Positions 32,469 to 40,517 of a DNA stretch of 46,778 nt are shown one piece after another. The stretch is from Candidatus Krumholzibacteriia bacterium. Its GTDB lineage: Bacteria; Krumholzibacteriota; Krumholzibacteriia; LZORAL124-64-63. Below the pieces are notes generated by a model. The model had not been told where the DNA came from and searched no databases. It saw nothing but the letters and a program-made list of their open reading frames with translations. A program made the position numbers and the translations under genes. The DNA is taken from the NCBI GenBank assembly GCA_024763215.1, contig JANTFX010000011.1, forward strand, positions 1 through 46,778, in the 5' to 3' direction. The number at the start of each line of letters is the position of its first letter. Position 1 is the first letter of the stretch.

Positions 32469-33884
32469 TTGAACAGCCATGCCGACCGCAACCAACAGGA
32501 CCTGATCTCCGGTCCCATTCCCGCCCAGGTGCGCAGACTCGCCTTGCCCGCGGCGGTCGGATTCTTTTTCAACACCATGTACAACGTGGTGGACACCTAC
32601 TTCGCCGGCCGCTGGTCCACCGATGGGCTGGCCGCCCTGTCCCTGACCTTTCCCGTGTTCTTCTCCCTCATCGCCATGGGATCGGGGTTCTCGACCGGAG
32701 CCACGGCGCTTATCGGGCATGCCCTGGGCCGGGACGACCGCCGGGAAGCGTCCCTCATCGCGGCCCAGGGGCTGGTGCTGGGGTTGTTGCTGTCGGTGCT
32801 GATCATGGTCACCGGGTATTGTGCGGCACCCTCGCTGTACCGATTGCTGGGGGCTGAAGGGGATTATCTCCAGCTATGTCTGGAGTATCTGCATGTCATC
32901 CTGTTGGGCTGCGGGTTCATTCTGGCCTTCTACATGCTCAACGGGGTGCTCAACGCCCTGGGGGATACCGCCGCGTTCCGGGATTACCTGATGATCGCCA
33001 CGGCGCTGAACATCGCTCTGGATCCCTGGTTCATGTACGGCGGCCTGGGGATGCCGCCGCTGGGCGTGCGGGGCATCGCCCTGGCCACGATCCTGGTTCA
33101 GAGCGGGGGTGTGGTTTTCCTGGGACGGCGGGTCTGGAAGACGGGCATGCTGTGGCGCTCCACCGGAGCGGCCTGGAGGCCCGATGGCAGGATCCTCGGT
33201 GCCATCGTGGGCCAGGGGATCCCCGCTAGCCTGAACATGATGACCGTCGCGGTCGGGGTCTTCATCATCACCTACTTCCTGGGGCGCTTCGGCCAGCAGA
33301 CCGTCGCCGCCTACGGAGCGGCCACGCGCATCGAACAGATCATCCTGCTGCCCGTGCTGGGATTGAACGTGGCGGCCCTGGCCCTGATCTCGCGGAACGC
33401 GGGGGCGGGAAGACTGGATCGGGTGGTCCGGACCGTGCGGACCTGCCTGGGCTACGGAATGGTGGCCATCGGGGCCGGTTCGGTGCTGATGTACCTGGGG
33501 GCGGAGCTGCTCATGGCAAGGTTCTCCAGGGATCCGGAGGTGGTGGCCATCGGGGCGCATTACCTGCGCATCGCCGCCGGAGCCGAGTTCGCCTATGTGG
33601 TCCTCTTCGTCAACACATCCCTTCTGCAGGGGCTGAAAAAACCGGCCTGGTCCCTGCTGATCGGTCTGTTGCGCCAGATCATCGCCCCGGTGCTGGTCTT
33701 CAGCCTGACCACAGGGGCCCTGGGCTGGGGCCGTGACGGCGTCTGGTGGGGAATCTTCTGCATCGCCTGGCTGGCCGCCGGCGGCTCGGTACTGATCGGT
33801 CGGGGCAGGGTTCGGGCCGTGAGGCGGGAAATGGCCCGGCAAGAAGGCGCCCCGCTGCACCAGGGCCGGAAGGAGAGCGCGTGA
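32469..33884 (+). CDS. MATE-family multidrug/sodium antiporter
   Basis: A 471-residue inner-membrane exporter with 12 predicted transmembrane helices in two MatE halves. Typical motifs are P-A-A-V-G-F-F-F-N-T-M-Y-N-V-V-D-T-Y-F-A in helix 1 and G-S-G-F-S-T-G-A-T-A-L-I-G in helices 2-3, with the matching I-P-A-S-L-N-M-M-T-V in the second half. The start is a TTG at 32469: AGGAG ends seven bases before it, and an earlier start at 32409 has no ribosome site. The substrate is not predictable. It converges closely (12 bases) with the SGNH gene and has no terminator between. Confidence 0.92.
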   Translation: MNSHADRNQQDLISGPIPAQVRRLALPAAVGFFFNTMYNVVDTYFAGRWSTDGLAALSLTFPVFFSLIAMGSGFSTGATALIGHALGRDDRREASLIAAQGLVLGLLLSVLIMVTGYCAAPSLYRLLGAEGDYLQLCLEYLHVILLGCGFILAFYMLNGVLNALGDTAAFRDYLMIATALNIALDPWFMYGGLGMPPLGVRGIALATILVQSGGVVFLGRRVWKTGMLWRSTGAAWRPDGRILGAIVGQGIPASLNMMTVAVGVFIITYFLGRFGQQTVAAYGAATRIEQIILLPVLGLNVAALALISRNAGAGRLDRVVRTVRTCLGYGMVAIGAGSVLMYLGAELLMARFSRDPEVVAIGAHYLRIAAGAEFAYVVLFVNTSLLQGLKKPAWSLLIGLLRQIIAPVLVFSLTTGALGWGRDGVWWGIFCIAWLAAGGSVLIGRGRVRAVRREMARQEGAPLHQGRKESA

Positions 33885-33896
33885 AGAACCGGCTGG

Positions 33897-34691
33897 TCAG
33901 TTGGTCTCCATGCGCCTGGCGGTCCTCTCGCCGATCTTGGCCTTCGTGGTCGTGGTTGCGGGTTTCCTGCCGGCGGGTCTGGGCGCGCCCACGAGCGGGG
34001 TGACGACCGGGAGCATGTCCCCAACCCACAGCGCGTACATCGCGGCGGAGAAGTGCAGCCCGTCCCTGGCCACCAGGGACGGGTCCCCGCCGGCCTCGCG
34101 GGATCGTTGCGTCACGTCCAGCCACCGATGGCTCCGGCCGACGGCCAGCGTGCGACCGCGCAGGTTGAAGGTGTCGATGGCCGCCGAGACGGCGTCCCCG
34201 CCGAACAGCCCGCCCACGGGCGTGACGCCGTAATCGGGAATGGAGAAGACCAGCAACCGGTCCGGACCCTCGACCAGGTCCGCAGCCTCCACCAGCAAGG
34301 TGTCCAGGTAGGCCGCGTAGTGTTCCACGGAGAAGCCCTGGTACTGGTCGTTGACGCCGATCATGAGCATGACGGCGGCAAATGGCCCCTCCGGAACCTC
34401 CCTCCTCAGCCCAGCCAGGAGATCGTCTGTGCGCCAGCCGGTGGTCGCGAGCATCTCCACGGCCAGGGTGTCGCCCCGCGCGGCCAGGGAGTCGGCAAGC
34501 TGGAACGGCCAGGCCTGCCGGGGATCGATGCCTTCGCCCACGGTGTAGGAGTCGCCGAGGGTCAGGATCCGCACGCGGGACGGGGACGGCCCGCAGGGGC
34601 TGAAGCCGTCGTCACCACCGCAGCCGGCAAGGGCCGCCAGGACAAACGCACCGGCCGTTGCCAGGACCAGGGGAAGCCCCCGGCGCCTCAT
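33897..34691 (-). CDS. SGNH/GDSL hydrolase lipoprotein
   Basis: A 264-residue lipoprotein with lipobox L-A-A-L-A-G-C (Cys near 24). The SGNH blocks are visible: block I T-L-G-D-S-Y-T-V-G-E-G (nucleophilic Ser), block III I-G-V-N-D-Q-Y (Asn) and block V D-G-L-H-F-S (Asp and His). It is probably an esterase or lipase acting in the periplasm or at the cell surface. Its ATG overlaps the lpdA stop as ATGA, placing it as the last gene of the pyruvate dehydrogenase operon, an unexpected location for an exported hydrolase. Confidence 0.9.
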   Translation of the reverse strand: MRRRGLPLVLATAGAFVLAALAGCGGDDGFSPCGPSPSRVRILTLGDSYTVGEGIDPRQAWPFQLADSLAARGDTLAVEMLATTGWRTDDLLAGLRREVPEGPFAAVMLMIGVNDQYQGFSVEHYAAYLDTLLVEAADLVEGPDRLLVFSIPDYGVTPVGGLFGGDAVSAAIDTFNLRGRTLAVGRSHRWLDVTQRSREAGGDPSLVARDGLHFSAAMYALWVGDMLPVVTPLVGAPRPAGRKPATTTTKAKIGERTARRMETN

Positions 34692-36085
34692 CGCGGGGGC
34701 AGGGCCCAGGCCGCGTCGAACACCGTTTCGGAAAGAGTCGGGTGGGGATGGATCGTGTGCCGCAGGTCTTCCACGGTGGCGGCCATCTCCAGCGCCAGCA
34801 CGCCCTCGGCGATGAGCTCGCCCGCTCCGGGGCCGACCAGAGCCACGCCCAGCAGGACGCCGGTCTCCGGATCGGTGATCAGCTTGGTCAGGCCGTCGTC
34901 GCGCCCGAGGGTCAGGGTGCGTCCGTTGCCACGCCAGGGCAGCTTGGCCGTCGTCACCTTACGGCCTGCGGCGCGGGCCTCGGTCTCGGTCAAACCGCAC
35001 CAGGCGATCTCCGGATCGGTGAACACGACCGCGGGGATGGCGCGCGGATCGTACACGGCCTTGCCCGCGGCGGCGCTCTCGGCGGCCACGGCGGCCTCGC
35101 GGTAGGCCTTGTGCGCCAGCATGGGCTCGCCGGCGATGTCCCCGATGGCGTAGATGTGGCCCGCGCTGGTGCGCCGCTGGGCGTCCACCTGCACGAAGCC
35201 TTTCCCGTCCACTTCGATGCCTGCGGTTTCCAGGCCCAGATCCCGGGTGTGGGGGCGCCTGCCGATGGCGATCAACACCTTGGCGAACGATTCCGTACGC
35301 GACCCCTTCTTGTCCGCGAAGGTGACCGTGACCCCGTCCTTCTTCTCGGTCATGGCCTCCACCTTGGTGTTCAGCATGATGGCCTTGAATTTCCTGTCCA
35401 GCCTCCGCTTGAGCACCGAGACCAGGTCGCGGTCGCAGCCGGGCAGCAGGCCGCCGGTCATCTCGACCACCGAGACCTCGCTGCCCAGGGCGGCGTAGGC
35501 CGAGCCCAGTTCCAGGCCGATGTAGCCGCCGCCGACGACCAGCAGGGACGCGGGCACGTCCTCCAGGTCGAGGGCGCCGGTGGAGTTCATGATCCGTGCG
35601 GTGGGCTCGGTGCCCGGCAGCATGACCGGGCGCGACCCGGTGGCCAGGATGGCCTGCTCGAAGGCCAACGCGCCGGCTTCACCTTCGTTGGTGACCACCT
35701 GCAGGGTGTGGGGCCCGCTGAGGGTGGCGGTGCCCCGGATATGGGTGATCTTCTTCCTGCCGGCCTGCATGCCCAGGGCGCCCGTGAGCTTGTCGATGAC
35801 CTCGTTCTTCCAGGTGCGCACCCTGGCGATGTCGATTTCCGGGGGTGCGAACTTGACGCCGATGGCCGCGGATTCGGCCGCCTCGCCCACGACCCCGGCC
35901 ACGTGCAGCAGGGCCTTGCTGGGGATGCAGCCGCGGTAAAGGCAGACGCCGCCGGGGTTCTCGGCGGGATCGATGAGGGTGACCTGCAGGCCGAGGTCGG
36001 CGGCGTGGAAGGCGGCGTGGTAACCGCCGGGCCCGGCGCCGATGATCGCAAGCTGGGTCTTTTCAGGTATGCCGGCTGCTGCCAT
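34688..36085 (-). CDS. lpdA: Dihydrolipoamide dehydrogenase (E3)
   Basis: A 465-residue flavoenzyme that reoxidises the dihydrolipoyl group of E2 with NAD. FAD motif G-A-G-P-G-G-Y (about 17-23), redox-active disulfide in G-G-V-C-L-Y-R-G-C-I-P-S-K, NAD motif V-G-G-G-Y-I-G-L-E-L-G, a second FAD motif Y-A-I-G-D-I-A, and the C-terminal catalytic H-P-H-P-T-L-S-E pair. All functional residues are present. It lies four bases after aceF and overlaps the SGNH gene. Confidence 0.97.
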   Translation of the reverse strand: MAAAGIPEKTQLAIIGAGPGGYHAAFHAADLGLQVTLIDPAENPGGVCLYRGCIPSKALLHVAGVVGEAAESAAIGVKFAPPEIDIARVRTWKNEVIDKLTGALGMQAGRKKITHIRGTATLSGPHTLQVVTNEGEAGALAFEQAILATGSRPVMLPGTEPTARIMNSTGALDLEDVPASLLVVGGGYIGLELGSAYAALGSEVSVVEMTGGLLPGCDRDLVSVLKRRLDRKFKAIMLNTKVEAMTEKKDGVTVTFADKKGSRTESFAKVLIAIGRRPHTRDLGLETAGIEVDGKGFVQVDAQRRTSAGHIYAIGDIAGEPMLAHKAYREAAVAAESAAAGKAVYDPRAIPAVVFTDPEIAWCGLTETEARAAGRKVTTAKLPWRGNGRTLTLGRDDGLTKLITDPETGVLLGVALVGPGAGELIAEGVLALEMAATVEDLRHTIHPHPTLSETVFDAAWALPPR

Positions 36086-36089
36086 GCTG

Positions 36090-37442
36090 CTATCCCTTCA
36101 TCACGAGGTTCAGGGGTTGTTCCAGGGCGGCACAGATCCAGCGCAGGAAACGCGCGCCGTCGGCGCCGTCGATGACGCGGTGGTCGTAGGTCAGGGTCAG
36201 GGGCATGACCAGCCTTGGGCCGAAGGATTCCCCGTCCCACACCGGTTGGTTCCTGGCGCGCGAGACGCCGAGGATGGCGACCTGAGGCGCGTAGACGATG
36301 GGGTTGAAGGACGTGCCGCCGATGCCGCCGAGGTTGCTGATGGTGAAGGTGCCTCCCTCCATCTCCGCGGGGGTGAGCTTGCGTTGCCGGGCGCGGCCGG
36401 CCAGTTCGTTCAGCTCACCCGCCAGAAGTTCGATGCCCTTGCGGTCGGCATCGCGGACCACCGGCACCAGTAGCCCGTTCGGTGTGTCCACGGCCACGCC
36501 GATGTGCACGTGATCCTTGAAAATCAGTTCCTGGTGGGCCAGATCCAGGCTGCTGTTGAAGCGGGGGAAGGCCTGCAGGGCCGCGGCGCAGACCTTCAAC
36601 AGGATGGCCGTCATGGTGAGCTTGGCCTCGGGTGCGGCGGTGCGGTTGGAATCCTTGCGGAAGGCCTCCAGGTCGGTTATGTCGGCCTGGTCCTGCTGGG
36701 TGACCATGGGGATGGTGGACCAGGCGTAGCCCATGGCGTCGGCGGTGATCCGCCGTATGCTCGGCAGGGGTTCGGTGTGCACCGGGCCCCAGCGGGTGAA
36801 ATCGGGCAGTGGGCGCTGGGCGTGCAGGCCGGGGAACTCGCCGGTGGCCGCGGGTCGTGGGCCACCGCCGGTGATGCGCTGCATGGCCTCGCGCACGAAC
36901 CCGCGCACGTCGTCCTCGCTGATGCGCCCTGCCGGGCCGGTGCCCTGCACCTGGTAGATGTCCACGCCCAGGTCGCGCGCCAGGCGACGCACCGAGGGGG
37001 CCGCCGGGGCCACCAGTTCGCCGGTCCGGTTGGTGCGCAGGTCGACGGCGTCGGCCTGCGGGGCCGCCGCCGCCGCGGGGGCCGCGGTTTCGGCAGGGGA
37101 CTCAGGTTCATCAGGCGACTCCGGCTCGGCGGGGAGCTCCTCGGGGGCAGGCTCCGGGGTCTTGGCCGGTGCGGTTTCACCGCCGGGGGTCGAGGCTTTG
37201 GCCTCCTGTCCAGCCGCCGCGGCCGTCATGATCACCTGGCCGATGGCCACCTCGTCGCCTTCGGCTACCCTGACCTCGGTTATGGTGCACGCCGATGGGG
37301 CGGGGATGGCCACCACCGCCTTGTCGGTTTCCATCTCCAGCAATGTCTGGTCGGCCTCGACCTGGTCGCCGGCGGCCACGGCCACGGCGATGACCGTGCC
37401 CTTGGTGACGCCGTCGCTGACCTCGGGAACGCGAATATCCAT
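36090..37442 (-). CDS. aceF: Dihydrolipoamide acetyltransferase (E2) with one lipoyl domain
   Basis: A 450-residue E2 core of pyruvate dehydrogenase. Order: one lipoyl domain (1-76) with the lipoylated lysine in M-E-T-D-K-A-V; an Ala/Pro/Glu linker; a peripheral-subunit-binding domain (about 150-185, V-R-R-L-A-R-D-L-G-V-D) that holds E3 or E1; and the catalytic domain (about 215-450) with Y-D-H-R-V-I-D-G-A-D-G, whose His and Asp are catalytic. The partner E1 in this operon is the homodimeric AceE type, which in gammaproteobacteria usually works with an E2 of up to three lipoyl domains. The ATG at 37442 lies 53 bases after the aceE stop. Confidence 0.95.
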   Translation of the reverse strand: MDIRVPEVSDGVTKGTVIAVAVAAGDQVEADQTLLEMETDKAVVAIPAPSACTITEVRVAEGDEVAIGQVIMTAAAAGQEAKASTPGGETAPAKTPEPAPEELPAEPESPDEPESPAETAAPAAAAAPQADAVDLRTNRTGELVAPAAPSVRRLARDLGVDIYQVQGTGPAGRISEDDVRGFVREAMQRITGGGPRPAATGEFPGLHAQRPLPDFTRWGPVHTEPLPSIRRITADAMGYAWSTIPMVTQQDQADITDLEAFRKDSNRTAAPEAKLTMTAILLKVCAAALQAFPRFNSSLDLAHQELIFKDHVHIGVAVDTPNGLLVPVVRDADRKGIELLAGELNELAGRARQRKLTPAEMEGGTFTISNLGGIGGTSFNPIVYAPQVAILGVSRARNQPVWDGESFGPRLVMPLTLTYDHRVIDGADGARFLRWICAALEQPLNLVMKG

Positions 37443-37495
37443 GCTGATCCTTTTCTGCGGGCCCGGGGCAAGTTACGCCTCCGGAGTCGCCGCGG

Positions 37496-40192
37496 TCAAT
37501 CGGTATGGGGGTTGGGCTTGTCAGGGACGATGCCCAGCTTCTTCAGGGCGGTGGCGGGAACCTCGGTCCCGACCTCGCCGCGGGCCGCGAGCTGCTCCAG
37601 GGTGGCCAGCACGATGTAGCGCGCATCGACCTCGAAAAAGTCGCGAAGCTGGTCGCGGCCGTCGCTGCGGCCGAAGCCGTCGGTGCCCAGGCAGTGCAAC
37701 GGACCGGGGATCCACTTGGCGATGCTGGCCGGCAGCACCTTCATGTAGTCGCTGGCGGCCACGAAGACGCCTTCTTCGCCGTCCAGCAGGGAGGTCAGGT
37801 ACGGAACCCGTGGTTCCGCGTCGGGGTGCAGAAGATTCCACCGTTCGGTTTCCACGGCGTCCCGGTGCAGCTCCTTGTAGCTGGTCACGCTCCAGACGTC
37901 GGCCGCCACCTTGAAATCCTTTTCCAGGATGGCCGCGGCCTTGATGGCCTCGTTCAGGATGGCGCCGCTGCCCAGCAGGTGGGCGCGGGGCGCCGGCTTG
38001 CCCTTGGGGCCCTTCGCTCCGCTCCTGGAGAAGCGGTACATGCCGCTCAGGATGCCCTCCTTGATGCCTCTATCCTTGGGCATCGGAGGCATGGTGTACT
38101 GTTCGTTGCCCACGGTCAGGTAGTAGATCCAGTCCTCCTGGTGGCAGTACATGCGGGTGATGCCGTCGTTGATGATGACGGCCAGCTCATAGGCGAAGGC
38201 CGGGTCGTAGGCCTTGACCGGCGTCGGCGCCAGGGCCAGCACGTGGCTGTGCCCGTCCTGGTGCTGCAGCCCCTCGCCGGCCAGGGTCGTGCGGCCGGCG
38301 GTGGCCCCGATCAGGAAGCCCCGGGCGCGGCTGTCGCAGGCCTGCCAGATCATGTCGCCCACGCGCTGGAACCCGAACATGGAGTAGAAGGTGTAGAAGG
38401 GGATGGTGCTGACCCCGTTGCCGGCGTGGGCGCTGCCGGCGGCGATGAAGCTGGCCATGGAGCCGGCCTCGCTCAGGCCCTCCTCGAGGATCGCCCCGGT
38501 CTTCTGCTCGTTGTAGAACAGCAGGTTGCCCTTGTCCACCGGTTCGTAGAGCTGGCCTGCGTGGCTGTAGATGCCCACCTGGCGGAACAGCGCCTCCATG
38601 CCGAAGGTGCGGGCTTCGTCCGGGACGATGGGCACGACGAGTTTGCCGATCTCCGGATCGCGCAGGAGCTTGGACAGCATGTGGACGTAGGCCATGGTGG
38701 TGGCCAGCTCGCGCTCGCCGGAACCGTCATAGTACTCCCGGAAGATCTCGTCCGTGTGGCAGGCCATGGGCACCGCCTCGCCGCCGCGGGCGGGCAGGCT
38801 TCCGCCCAGGGCGGCGCGCCGCTCGCGCAGGTAGACCATCTCGGGACTGTCGTCCTCGGGCTTGTAGAAGGGGGCCTCGGCGATGTCGTCATCGCTGATG
38901 GGGATGGCAAAGCGCGTGCGGAATTCCTTGAGCTCGTCCTCGTTGAGCTTCTTCTGGGAGTGGGTGATGTTCTTGCCCTCGCCCGCCTCGCCCAGGCCGT
39001 AGCCCTTGATGGTGTGGGCCAGGATCACCGTGGGCGATCCCTTGTGCTCGACGGCGGCCTTGTAGGCGGCGTACACCTTCTCGGGGTCGTGGCCGCCGCG
39101 CTTGAGCTTGCGGATCTGCTCGTCGCTGTACTGGGCGACCAGGTCCAGCAGCTCGGGGTACTTGCCGAAGAAGTGCTCCCTGATGTAGGCGCCCTCGCTG
39201 ACGGTGTAACGCTGCATCTCGCCGTCGAGGATCTCTTCCATGCGCTGCAGCAGCTTGCCCGAGTTGTCCTTCTCAAGCAGGGGATCCCAGTCCTCGCTCC
39301 AGATGACCTTGATCACGTTCCAGCCGGCGCCGCGGAAGGCCGCTTCCAGCTCCTGGATGACCTTGCCGTTGCCGCGCACGGGGCCGTCCAGCCGCTGCAG
39401 GTTGCAGTTGACCACGAAGATCAGGTTGTCCAGCTTCTCGCGGCTGGCCAGGGTGATCGCGCCCAGCGATTCGGGCTCATCCATCTCGCCGTCTCCCAGC
39501 ATGGCCCACACCTTGCGGCCGCTGGCCTTGCGCAGGCCGCGGTCCACCAGGTAGTGGTTGAAGCGCGCCTGGTAGATGGCCGAGATGGCCGTCAGGCCCA
39601 TGGACACGGTGGGGAACTGCCAGAATTCCGGCATCAAAAAGGGATGCGGGTAGCTGGACAGTCCGCCCTCGGGGGAGAGTTCGCGGCGGAAGTTCTTCAG
39701 GTCCTGTTCGGTCAGCCGGCCTTCGAGGAAGGCGCGGGCGTAAACGCCCGGAGAAGCATGGCCCTGGAAATAGATCTGATCGCCCAGGAAGTCCTCGGTG
39801 CGACCCCGCCAGAAATGATTGAAGCCGATTTCCCACAGCGTGGCCGCCGAGGCGTAGGTCGAGATGTGGCCGCCGATGCCTGGCAGTTCGCGGTTGGCCC
39901 GCACCACCATGGCCATGGCGTTCCAGCGGATGATGGACTTGATGCGCCGTTCGAGTTCGCGGTTGCCGGGAAAGACCGGCTGCTGCGAGCGCGGGATGGT
40001 GTTGATGTAAGGTGTGTTGGCCGTGAAGGGGATGCTGACCCCGTGTTCCTGGGCGCGGGTCTGCAACAGCCTGAGGATCTGCTGCACCCTCTCGGGCCCC
40101 TGTTGCTGCAGGACGTAATCCAGGGACTCCCGCCACTCGGCGTTTTCGAGTCGTTCCAGTTCCGGATTCTCCACCGGTCGAACGTCGGCCAT
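37496..40192 (-). CDS. aceE: Pyruvate dehydrogenase E1, homodimeric type
   Basis: An 898-residue thiamine-diphosphate enzyme that decarboxylates pyruvate and acetylates the E2 lipoyl group. Signatures include I-G-G-H-I-S-T-Y-A-S-A, the ThDP motif G-D-G-E-M-D-E-P-E through N-L-I-F-V-V-N-C-N-L, and the second-domain G-A-T-A-G-R-T-T-L. The length matches E. coli AceE (887). The start is the ATG at 40192, preceded by AGAGG; an upstream extension to 40279 covers the promoter and is rejected. It is the first gene of aceE-aceF-lpdA-SGNH. No pdhR-type regulator is present nearby. Confidence 0.97.
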   Translation of the reverse strand: MADVRPVENPELERLENAEWRESLDYVLQQQGPERVQQILRLLQTRAQEHGVSIPFTANTPYINTIPRSQQPVFPGNRELERRIKSIIRWNAMAMVVRANRELPGIGGHISTYASAATLWEIGFNHFWRGRTEDFLGDQIYFQGHASPGVYARAFLEGRLTEQDLKNFRRELSPEGGLSSYPHPFLMPEFWQFPTVSMGLTAISAIYQARFNHYLVDRGLRKASGRKVWAMLGDGEMDEPESLGAITLASREKLDNLIFVVNCNLQRLDGPVRGNGKVIQELEAAFRGAGWNVIKVIWSEDWDPLLEKDNSGKLLQRMEEILDGEMQRYTVSEGAYIREHFFGKYPELLDLVAQYSDEQIRKLKRGGHDPEKVYAAYKAAVEHKGSPTVILAHTIKGYGLGEAGEGKNITHSQKKLNEDELKEFRTRFAIPISDDDIAEAPFYKPEDDSPEMVYLRERRAALGGSLPARGGEAVPMACHTDEIFREYYDGSGERELATTMAYVHMLSKLLRDPEIGKLVVPIVPDEARTFGMEALFRQVGIYSHAGQLYEPVDKGNLLFYNEQKTGAILEEGLSEAGSMASFIAAGSAHAGNGVSTIPFYTFYSMFGFQRVGDMIWQACDSRARGFLIGATAGRTTLAGEGLQHQDGHSHVLALAPTPVKAYDPAFAYELAVIINDGITRMYCHQEDWIYYLTVGNEQYTMPPMPKDRGIKEGILSGMYRFSRSGAKGPKGKPAPRAHLLGSGAILNEAIKAAAILEKDFKVAADVWSVTSYKELHRDAVETERWNLLHPDAEPRVPYLTSLLDGEEGVFVAASDYMKVLPASIAKWIPGPLHCLGTDGFGRSDGRDQLRDFFEVDARYIVLATLEQLAARGEVGTEVPATALKKLGIVPDKPNPHTD

Positions 40193-40239
40193 GCTCTCGC
40201 CTCTCTTGAGGATGAAAGTTGTTCTCTTTTTCGCCTGAA

Positions 40240-40267
40240 AGGATAAGAGATTTTCGCCGGAGGTCAA
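40240..40267 (-). promoter_or_regulatory. Promoter of the pyruvate dehydrogenase operon
   Basis: On the minus strand, TTGACC (40267-40262), a 16-base spacer and TATCCT (40245-40240), about 50 bases before the aceE ATG. Confidence 0.7.
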
Positions 40268-40363
40268 TAGGGGGTGCATTCTTGATCGGACGAAAAAGCG
40301 GCTGGTAACCCTTGGGCCAAGGTCGCTTCTTTTAGGCTATGCTATATGCTATTGGTTGGGTGG

Positions 40364-40383
40364 CTGCGCACGTGCGGTAGTTT
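40364..40383 (-). repeat. Dispersed palindromic repeat, copy 4
   Basis: On the minus strand it reads AAACTACC, then GCACGTGCGC, then AG. It matches the other copies except for a two-base deletion in the core, leaving a perfect CGCACGTGCG palindrome. It lies between the divergent aceE and prpD-like genes, 18 kb from the other copies. The rest of this 325-base gap holds the aceE promoter and a candidate promoter at 40443-40471. Confidence 0.6.
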
Positions 40384-40442
40384 TAGTTTTTCTGGATAAA
40401 AAATCTACCACTAACGCAAAAGCAACAGGAAATCTTCAGGAT

Positions 40443-40471
40443 TTGCTCGGGCATTGCCGGGGGGCTATCTT
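40443..40471 (+). promoter_or_regulatory. Candidate promoter of the PrpD-family gene
   Basis: TTGCTC (40443-40448) and TATCTT (40466-40471) with a 17-base spacer, 47 bases before the ATG. The boxes deviate from consensus, so this is tentative. Confidence 0.4.
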
Positions 40472-40517
40472 GGCGGTCAATTCGGTGCCACCGCAACCCC
40501 AACGGGAGATCGAGATT

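Noticed and set aside
37505..40246. A 913-codon open frame antisense to aceE
   Set aside because: Shadow of aceE on the opposite strand; Gly/Val/His-rich low-complexity product with no family signature.
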